Notes under the pieces: generated by a model
What the model was told of the DNA's origin: nothing
What the model saw: the letters and a program-made list of their open reading frames with translations, nothing else
The model's database searches: none
Made by a program: the position numbers and the translations under genes
From: Cytophagales bacterium
Lineage (GTDB): Bacteria; Bacteroidota; Bacteroidia; Cytophagales; Bernardetiaceae
Reading direction: 5' to 3'
DNA length: 64,000 nt
NCBI GenBank assembly: GCA_013299045.1
Contig: JAAFJX010000002.1
Location: forward strand, 62,001 to 126,000
Part shown: positions 1 through 8,400 of the stretch, piece by piece
Position numbering within the stretch: position 1 is the stretch's first letter
How the letters are laid out: each line of letters opens with the position of its first letter

Positions 1-3000
1 GCAACAACGATATGATATTATTAATAGTACTGGTTTTGTTGTGAATTGGTTTCAAAGAGAGATTTAGCTATATTTGCAACAACTATTCAGTGGGTGGCGG
101 ATTATCTGAAGGGTTGTGAATTGGTTTCAAAGAGAGATTTAGCTATATTTGCAACAACATAAGTTCTTGTTCTTTGAATTTGATAAAGTTGTGAATTGGT
201 TTCAAAGAGAGATTTAGCTATATTTGCAACAACGTAAATAGGTTTCAAGGCCGCTTTTTGCAGGTTGTGAATTGGTTTCAAAGAGAGATTTAGCTATATT
301 TGCAACAACTTAAAAAAAATGAACAAAAACGCAACAAAAGTTGTGAATTGGTTTCAAAGAGAGATTTAGCTATATTTGCAACAACAACACTGCCTGAAAA
401 AAATTGGCTTAAATTGTTGTGAATTGGTTTCAAAGAGAGATTTAGCTATATTTGCAACAACGACAAATCTCTGAACCTATACGAAGTGTTGTTGTGAATT
501 GGTTTCAAAGAGAGATTTAGCTATATTTGCAACAACTATCTCCTTGTATTTTGGCGGCAAAGGCGCGTTGTGAATTGGTTTCAAAGAGAGATTTAGCTAT
601 ATTTGCAACAACTTTGAAGCAGCACCAAGAACTAAAGTATTGTTGTGAATTGGTTTCAAAGAGAGATTTAGCTATATTTGCAACAACCGAAGGGTATTCA
701 GATGCTTATTACGCGCAGTTGTGAATTGGTTTCAAAGAGAGATTTAGCTATATTTGCAACAACTCTACTTATTGAATTAAATGCACTTTCTGAGTTGTGA
801 ATTGGTTTCAAAGAGAGATTTAGCTATATTTGCAACAACTTTGAGGCAGCTTATGAATTGCGCAAAGCAGTTGTGAATTGGTTTCAAAGAGAGATTTAGC
901 TATATTTGCAACAACAATGTTTGGCCACTTACAAGGGGGGTTGTTGTTGTGAATTGGTTTCAAAGAGAGATTTAGCTATATTTGCAACAACTTCACTTGC
1001 AGCATCTACAGGTTTTCAAAGTTGTGAATTGGTTTCAAAGAGAGATTTAGCTATATTTGCAACAACTAGCAGATAACTTATTTGTATCAAACCTAGTTGT
1101 GAATTGGTTTCAAAGAGAGATTTAGCTATATTTGCAACAACGTAGAGATGTATCCGTCTGTTTCTGTATGGTTGTGAATTGGTTTCAAAGAGAGATTTAG
1201 CTATATTTGCAACAACATTGCGAGTTGCCAAAATGGCGTTTAATGCGTTGTGAATTGGTTTCAAAGAGAGATTTAGCTATATTTGCAACAACAACAGCAA
1301 GGCCTAGCCCACTGCACGAAAGGTTGTGAATTGGTTTCAAAGAGAGATTTAGCTATATTTGCAACAACAACGAAGCTATGACTCGTAATGGTAGCAAAGT
1401 TGTGAATTGGTTTCAAAGAGAGATTTAGCTATATTTGCAACAACCGCAGGTAAGCTGCCTAAACAATATGGCGGGTTGTGAATTGGTTTCAAAGAGAGAT
1501 TTAGCTATATTTGCAACAACAAAAGCTATGAAAGAGCGGCTGCGGCTGCGGTTGTGAATTGGTTTCAAAGAGAGATTTAGCTATATTTGCAACAACAATA
1601 ATGCAATGCAAGTTCTTTATTGTCAAGTTGTGAATTGGTTTCAAAGAGAGATTTAGCTATATTTGCAACAACTTTTTCTTTGCAAACAGCCTCAAGTTCA
1701 TCGTTGTGAATTGGTTTCAAAGAGAGATTTAGCTATATTTGCAACAACTTTAGCTATGACTGGAATGAATTAGCCGAGTTGTGAATTGGTTTCAAAGAGA
1801 GATTTAGCTATATTTGCAACAACTGGAAAACGAGAGCTTGGGCACTAAAGAGGTTGTGAATTGGTTTCAAAGAGAGATTTAGCTATATTTGCAACAACTT
1901 AGGCTGGTGGCATCAGATTATGTGCCAAGTTGTGAATTGGTTTCAAAGAGAGATTTAGCTATATTTGCAACAACTTTTGGCATCATTTGCGGAATAGTTC
2001 GCGAGTTGTGAATTGGTTTCAAAGAGAGATTTAGCTATATTTGCAACAACATTGGCCTCAAATAAAGTAAGTAATTCGTGTTGTGAATTGGTTTCAAAGA
2101 GAGATTTAGCTATATTTGCAACAACAATATTGGGGGCAATTATTTAGAGTATCTGTTGTGAATTGGTTTCAAAGAGAGATTTAGCTATATTTGCAACAAC
2201 ATCAACGAAAGAGATGTGATATGCTTAAACGTTGTGAATTGGTTTCAAAGAGAGATTTAGCTATATTTGCAACAACACTTAAAAAGGATATTTTGGCGCA
2301 TTATATGTTGTGAATTGGTTTCAAAGAGAGATTTAGCTATATTTGCAACAACTCTTGCATAAAAACAAGTAAGGTTTTGTCGTTGTGAATTGGTTTCAAA
2401 GAGAGATTTAGCTATATTTGCAACAACCAATCTGAAAAATTAACATTGGAACTTCTGTTGTGAATTGGTTTCAAAGAGAGATTTAGCTATATTTGCAACA
2501 ACTGCAAATTATTGTAATTAGGGTTCACGCTGTTGTGAATTGGTTTCAAAGAGAGATTTAGCTATATTTGCAACAACCATTGACTGCAAATATTCCGCAG
2601 ATTTTCGTTGTGAATTGGTTTCAAAGAGAGATTTAGCTATATTTGCAACAACAATAAACAGCATATTCGCGGTCTTTTTTTGTTGTGAATTGGTTTCAAA
2701 GAGAGATTTAGCTATATTTGCAACAACTGCTAGCATAGTGAATGCAAGTAGCAATTTGTTGTGAATTGGTTTCAAAGAGAGATTTAGCTATATTTGCAAC
2801 AACTGTGCCATCTAAATATAGCTCTACGGTGCTGTTGTGAATTGGTTTCAAAGAGAGATTTAGCTATATTTGCAACAACGGCGCTTTGGTTCGCCAGAAT
2901 TTCACACCGTTGTGAATTGGTTTCAAAGAGAGATTTAGCTATATTTGCAACAACCGCACCCCTCTGGCACACCTAGTCTAATAAGTTGTGAATTGGTTTC

Positions 3001-3634
3001 AAAGAGAGATTTAGCTATATTTGCAACAACATCAAAAAAATTTTGAAAATATTTAAGAAGTTGTGAATTGGTTTCAAAGAGAGATTTAGCTATATTTGCA
3101 ACAACTACATTCCGTATTCAAAAATGTTTTCGATGTTGTGAATTGGTTTCAAAGAGAGATTTAGCTATATTTGCAACAACCGATTTATCGTAATCGGTAA
3201 GTTCTGCATAGTTGTGAATTGGTTTCAAAGAGAGATTTAGCTATATTTGCAACAACGAAGATTAGGAAATAAACAAGCAATAGCAGTTGTGAATTGGTTT
3301 CAAAGAGAGATTTAGCTATATTTGCAACAACTATGTTATTGGTTCACCTTACATTGTTTAAGTTGTGAATTGGTTTCAAAGAGAGATTTAGCTATATTTG
3401 CAACAACTTAGGTTGGTGGCATCAGATTATGTACCAAGTTGTGAATTGGTTTCAAAGAGAGATTTAGCTATATTTGCAACAACCTTTGAAGGCAATAGAC
3501 CAAGTACAGTATGTTGTGAATTGGTTTCAAAGAGAGATTTAGCTATATTTGCAACAACTGCGCGCCCCTTTTTGAATGCTTGTGCCCAGTTGTGAATTGG
3601 TTTCAAAGAGAGATTTAGCTATATTTGCAACAAC
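1..3634 (+). CRISPR. Type II-C CRISPR array, 48 full repeats, truncated at window start
   Basis: A 46-bp repeat starting GTTGTGAATTGG and ending TTTGCAACAAC recurs every 75-76 bp with unique spacers of 29-30 bp. I count 48 complete copies (first 38-83, last 3589-3634) plus the last 8 bp of one more at position 1, so the array continues to the left. The repeats I read show no variation, even the last one, so no degenerate terminal repeat marks the cas-proximal end. Three signs put the crRNA on the plus strand: the repeat begins with G and its 5' half is the part complementary to the tracrRNA anti-repeat; each repeat has a plus-strand promoter; and a terminator follows the last repeat. Short reading frames that run through the repeats are artefacts. 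Two spacers, at 1899 and 3408, are near-identical. Confidence 0.99.
46..76 (+). promoter_or_regulatory. Repeat-embedded promoter (first full repeat shown as example)
   Basis: Inside the repeat, TTG lies at repeat positions 9-11 and TATATTTG at positions 32-39, 20 nt apart. This is an exact fit to the Bacteroidota sigma-A promoter (TTG, 19-21 nt, TAnnTTTG), the same layout seen before tRNA-Leu and rpsT in this window. Start of transcription is expected 4-8 nt downstream, at the repeat-spacer junction. Since the repeats are identical, the same promoter is present 48 times, one per spacer. This resembles the repeat-encoded promoters known for Neisseria type II-C arrays, but with the Bacteroidota promoter code. 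Confidence 0.75.
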
Positions 3635-3693
3635 AGACCCTGCGTAAGTTGTTGGTTATTAAAAGAATATGGCTAAAAGAAGTTCAAAAAAAT

Positions 3694-3736
3694 GGCTTAT
3701 AACAACGGGCTTCCGTCTATTATAAGCTGTTTTTTT
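3694..3736 (+). terminator. Rho-independent terminator after the last CRISPR repeat
   Basis: GGCTTATAA pairs with TTATAAGC (3720-3727), with an inner ACGG/CCGT stem, and is followed by TGTTTTTTT. The U-tract lies on the plus strand only, so it stops transcripts that leave the array toward cas2. It would also keep array transcripts from running antisense into the cas genes. Confidence 0.75.
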
Positions 3737-3939
3737 GTTTCTATACAGGCTACCGAACCCCAAAAAATGCTTTTCTCTTTGGCTACAAAAGCATCATTCT
3801 TGAGCTATAGAACATCGATAAAATTAATTTTACAGATTTTCATAGATTTGTTATCTCCGTTCCCCAAAGGCGTAGCCATGTTTAGCCAAACCCCCTCGCT
3901 ATGATGCCAAGCCCCTAGGCTGCCCTCTCGGCCAAAGGC
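3737..3939. other. Spacer DNA between array terminator and cas2
   Basis: No convincing gene, repeat or promoter is visible here. Together with the terminator it makes up the roughly 300 bp between the array and the cas2 stop codon. Confidence 0.5.
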
Positions 3940-4290
3940 TTAAAAAAGCATCAATTGCTCAGACTCGTCCTGCTCGGGGCCGCGATGAGGCTTGCGCCCG
4001 TAAAAGCGCTCCATAAGCCCAAACTGACGGTCTGTAACCATCAAAATCTCTACCTTACCATCTGGCGGCAGGTTGTCCTTCACGTAGTTGATGTGCACTT
4101 CGGCGTTCTCTTTGCTCATTTGGTGGCGGATATACACCGAAAATTGCAGCAACTTAAAGCCATTTTTTAGCAGCTTTTTGCGGAAGTCGGCGGCGGCCTT
4201 GCGCTCGCGCTTGGTGTAGGTGGGCAGGTCAAACATCACAAAAATCCACATAATTCGGTAGCGGTTAAAGCGGTCGTCGGGTTTACTCAT
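3940..4290 (-). CDS. cas2: CRISPR-associated endoribonuclease Cas2
   Basis: Partner of Cas1 in the spacer integration complex. The protein has the small Cas2 ferredoxin-like pattern: hydrophobic first strand WIFVMFDLPT with the conserved Asp, then a basic helix (residues about 20-40), FSVYIRHQ, and a strand with VEILMVTDRQF, followed by an acidic C-tail. I choose the ATG at 4290 because it gives ATGAGTAA, an 8-nt overlap with the cas1 stop and thus translational coupling; an upstream ATG at 4305 would add five residues. It is the last gene of the cas9-cas1-cas2 order typical of type II-C; there is no csn2 or cas4. Confidence 0.95.
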   Translation of the reverse strand: MSKPDDRFNRYRIMWIFVMFDLPTYTKRERKAAADFRKKLLKNGFKLLQFSVYIRHQMSKENAEVHINYVKDNLPPDGKVEILMVTDRQFGLMERFYGRKPHRGPEQDESEQLMLF

Positions 4291-5257
4291 CGTCAAAGTC
4301 ATCAAATTCTTCGGGGTAGGTCTGGGCGCTTTTGCTGTCTAGCTTGCGGCGCTTGGTGGCATAGAGCTGGGGGTAGAGCAGCGTCCTGCTTTCGCCCGCA
4401 AAGCAGCGGTAGAGCGAAGCAGTGGTTTGTTGCAGCCCCACCATGAGCGGACTGCGGCGGCCTCTGATGTTAATTTCTTCGGTGGCTATGCTCAGCAGCT
4501 TGGCTTTTTGGCTTTTGTTGAGGTCTTCGTTCAGGCCTTGGCTTTCTATGAGTTCAAACACGAGCTTGTCCACAAAGGGACGAAAGGGCTCTATTACGTC
4601 GTCGGCCAGGCAGTAAGCGTTGTACTGGTTGCGGTGGAAAATACCGAGCGTGGGCAGCAAGCCGCTCGCCACCAAGCCCCGCGCCACAATGGCGCGCAGA
4701 ATGGCGTAGCCATAGTTCAGCAGGTTATTGGGGGCCGCACCGTCTGGGTCGCGCCTGAACTGCCCCAAACCCAAAGGTTCAAAGAGGCGCTTCCAATAAT
4801 AAGCCGCTCCTGCTCCCTCCAGATTGCTCTTGTCGCCCGACACAACAGCCCTGCTCCAGGCCCAAAGCTGGTCGGCTTCTATGCCGCGCTTCTCTAGGTG
4901 CAGGGCTTGGTTCTGGAGCTTGGCCTGTACGGTCTGCGCCCAGAGTTGCTTTTTGAGCGGCTCTTTGGCCTGAATCTGCTCGCGGAAGCGCACCGACTGC
5001 AGCGTATGGCCGCAGAGGTTCAGCATAAGGCCGGTGGGGTGGTGCTTGGCATCGCAGGTAACGAAGGCCACGTTATGCTCCATGAGGCTCTGCATGAGGC
5101 CGTGCGTAAACGTAATCTGGGGGTGTTCCAGCATGAGTACGCCTATGTCCATGATAGGCATTTGTTTTTCTGTGCCGTCTTCGAGGCGCACCAGCAGTTG
5201 CTCGTCGCGTTTAGAGAGGTAGGCAGGAGAGCCAAAATGCAAGGTGCGTTTAATCAT
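4283..5257 (-). CDS. cas1: CRISPR-associated endonuclease Cas1
   Basis: Integrase of the adaptation complex, 324 aa. It starts MIKRTLHFGSPAYLS, the opening typical of type II Cas1 proteins, with the beta-rich N-terminal domain over about residues 1-80. The helical catalytic domain carries the metal-binding Glu in SNLEGAGAAYYW (near residue 149) and the His and Asp in LGIFHRNQYNAYCLADD and the following DVIEPFRP segment (about residues 205-225). The tail is acidic. It overlaps cas2 by 8 nt and follows cas9 after a gap of 150 bp that holds a hairpin. Confidence 0.97.
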   Translation of the reverse strand: MIKRTLHFGSPAYLSKRDEQLLVRLEDGTEKQMPIMDIGVLMLEHPQITFTHGLMQSLMEHNVAFVTCDAKHHPTGLMLNLCGHTLQSVRFREQIQAKEPLKKQLWAQTVQAKLQNQALHLEKRGIEADQLWAWSRAVVSGDKSNLEGAGAAYYWKRLFEPLGLGQFRRDPDGAAPNNLLNYGYAILRAIVARGLVASGLLPTLGIFHRNQYNAYCLADDVIEPFRPFVDKLVFELIESQGLNEDLNKSQKAKLLSIATEEINIRGRRSPLMVGLQQTTASLYRCFAGESRTLLYPQLYATKRRKLDSKSAQTYPEEFDDFDDE

Positions 5258-5365
5258 AGCCTAGTGAGGGAGCTGAGTGAGAAAGACAGAAAAACCTAGC
5301 CAGTTATGCAAGCTACTAACTATCAAACTATTATGCAAGTGTTTGCCTAAATATTTTTTTTAGTA

Positions 5366-5395
5366 TCCGCACCACAGTCCTTGCCGCGGTGCGGA
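5366..5395. other. 8-bp perfect hairpin between cas9 and cas1
   Basis: TCCGCACC and GGTGCGGA flank a 14-nt loop. In the cas transcript (minus strand) the hairpin is followed by an A-rich, not U-rich, stretch, so it is not a classical terminator. It could slow processive transcription or shield the cas9 3' end, which would make cas1-cas2 less abundant than cas9. This role is inference. Confidence 0.5.
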
Positions 5396-5407
5396 TTCCA
5401 CCACGCC

Positions 5408-8400
5408 CTAAACCTTCACGAAAACGCCCTCATCGTTCCAGTAGCCCTCAATATGCCCCAAACGGTTCGTTTTGAGCTTGTAAAAATAGTTCTTGGCAGC
5501 CTTACTGCCTTTATCAACTATTTCAATACCATTTGTGCTAATTTCATCATTGACATCAAATTTTAATGCGCTAGACATATTAAGTGGTTCAAGAAAAATC
5601 TGAGGGCCGGTAAATTTTTTTATCCTGAATAGCCTAGAAGAGGCATTTCTGAAATCAACTTCGCGCATATTCTGGCCTTCGTACGGCACATAAACCACGT
5701 CGTTCTGAACAAGTTTGAAAGCCAAAGTGGCCTGGTTCTCTGTCAGAAAAGCCGCCTCTGGTTCTAAACCACTCTCTAAAGCATCTGCTAGAGGCACAGC
5801 GCCAAAAACACGCTTTTTATTACCGTTTTTGTCCAGATTGACTCCTACAACAAAGCAAAAATTATTGCCTTTGGTAGCATACTTTTTGTTGGCGAGTTTC
5901 TTGTTGGTTTCTTGAGTATCAGCGTTTAGTGGAGAGGCTTTTGTCCGCACGTGCGTTGCGGGTGGCAGTCCTTCAGCTTTACGTAGCTCATTGAAGGCGG
6001 TAATATTTTGCTCGCTTAGCATCTCTTTGAGCTGCTTTGGATTAGGAATAATGCCGCCCAAGAGTTCCTCTTTTATGGCAGTTTTAAGCTTCTCATCCAA
6101 AATATCCTCAATTTGTTTTTCGCTGAGGCTTTCTATTTTCCTGCGTTTTACCAAATAGGCTTTGAGCAGCGTAACTTCCTCAATTTCTTGCCCATTGGCT
6201 TTTCGGATAGGTTTTTCTTGCAAGGACTTTTGCGCTTTTTTGAGGTTATTCTGACACTCGGCTAGGCGCTCTCGTAGTTTAGCCTCTAGCCACGCGAGCG
6301 GCGTAGGAATTTTTTGGTACGCATCAGGCTTCACTATGAGTTTAAAGAGTTCAGCGATTTTTACCTTTTCATTCACCCAAACCTCGCCAAGTGGCAGTTC
6401 GTCATGCAGCTTCCCCCGCATTTCTTTTTTAGACTTCACGGATACCACAATGTTTTCAAGGGCATTCTGTGCGAGCTTTCTGGTGTTTTTGAAGGGTTCG
6501 GCAAAGCGCGTGGGGCCGCCTTTCTTGTGTTTTCGGCCTGCCTCAGCGCTCATTTTTTCTGCTTCGCGCTGTTTTTCAGCCCATTGCAGAATGAGTTTGT
6601 GGGTTAGGTTGCGTTCGCCGCCTTCTGGAATACCCGCAGCGGTCATTTTTTCTAGGGCTTCTGGGCTGAGCAGTTCTACCTTCGTGAGTTCGCCAGCGTG
6701 CATTTGAGGGTTCTGACCATACACCTTGTTCTTGTTGTTGAGCAGTTGTACGTGCCCTTGGGTGGTGCAAGCTATCACGAGTGCGTCTAGGGCGTGGTGG
6801 CGGTGGTCTAGGCGTTTGCTAAAGTTCAGAAAAACCTCCTGAGTCTGTATTTCGCCAGTTTCCTTGTCCAGAGTTTCCTTATCAAAAATAAGCTTTTGAC
6901 CCTTGAGCGCCTCTTTGCTCTTTTCCTGCATGGCCTCGTAGCGCGGGCGCAGCAGCTCTTGCATGAGGGTATCTAGCCCCCAGATGTGGCGCAGATAATC
7001 CGTAACGCCTCCGCTCGTAACCCAAACTTGGCCACCCTCTGGCACTACGGCGCGCAGCAACTCTTTGGCTTTTTTGGTAATGTACTGGGTTTCTTTGAGC
7101 TGGCGGTTAATGAAGTCATCAGGAATATCCTCAGCCCGCATGAGCAAGTGTTTGTACTTTTGTTTTTGGTCTTTGAAGCAAGCAATGTCCTTTTTATAGC
7201 TTTCTAGTGCTTCTGGCCCCTTGCTCTTCATGTAATCATAAGCCGTCTTGTCGCTTTTGGCTTTGTTTTCTTCCGTAAAAACAAGCACTTTGTTGGCGGC
7301 AGAGTCATCAAAAAAGCGCGCTCGCGGAATGATGTGGTCTACCTGTGTGATGTTATGATTAAAAACATCTTCCTTTCTTATTTTTTTTCCGCTATAAACG
7401 CATTTTTCTCCTGCTTTGTCCCAGAGCTGATAGCGCAGAACGTCGTTTTTAGAGGGGTTTGTTAGACCAGTATTTGCAGCTGCTTGTTTATTGGCCTTTT
7501 CACGTGCGCCGATGTACCTGGTCATTTGCTCACGTTCTTGGGCGTTCATACGCATTTCGCGGGCTAGTTCTATGCGAATCTCGTCGGGTCTGCCAAAGTT
7601 TTCCCATAGCTCCTTAACGAGCAGCAACACTTCGTTCACTACCTTTTCTACCACGGGGTTGCGGAGGCTGTGTTGGCGCATTGCTTTTATTTCGGCAGGC
7701 TCGCTAAAGTGCGTAAGGTTCTCTTCACGCGAGTGTGAGCCATACAGCAGGGAGGCTGCCATGTGGTAGAGCCAGCCACCCTCTAGGTTTGCGCTATGGA
7801 GTGTTTTGTAGGTTTTAGGGTCAATATCAGGCATTTCTAGGCCATTTTTGATGCTTTGCAGTAGGTCATGGGCTTTGTTGGGCAGCTTTTGGGCATCAAA
7901 ATAGCATCCGCTCCGCATCAGCGGCAGTATTTTCAGGATAGCCCGCTTAGAGAGTGCGCTGTAATCGTTCTTGAACTGCACTTTAGAGAGCAAAACAGCG
8001 CCTGCTTCGCTGAAACCAAAGCGTTTTTGGAGCGTCTTGACGATGGGGTTACGGATAGGCTCGGCTTCCAAGTCCGCCTCTATGGAATAAAGCAAGTGCC
8101 AAAGTAGCTCAAACTGCTGTGCGTTGGCCAGTATTTCTTCTAGACGCATTCGGTCTTGGTCAGATTGAGCTTTTTTGAGCACATTTTTCAGGTCGCAACG
8201 GGTGTCGTGTCCCTTGAGTTTTATGTCATTCTTCTTGTTAAACTCTACTTTTGCGGGGTTCTTGCCCCATAATTTTTTAGCAAGACTTCCCACTCCCACC
8301 TCTTTGCTGTTGCAGAGCATCTCGAAGAGTTTTGCTTTGTCGGTAGGGCTTAGGGGTCTTTCTTTTTTGGTTTCGTCTTCCTCCGCGTACATGAGGCTGT

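Noticed and set aside
527-3595. Short reading frames with the repeated peptide ELVSKRDLAIFATT and its antisense counterpart
   Set aside because: They are translations of the CRISPR repeat, not genes; period and identity follow the DNA repeat exactly.
3692-3904. 70-residue reading frame between array and cas2
   Set aside because: It covers the terminator hairpin, has no similarity that I recognise and no promoter.
5366-5395. Terminator between cas9 and cas1
   Set aside because: No U-tract follows the hairpin on the cas transcript strand.
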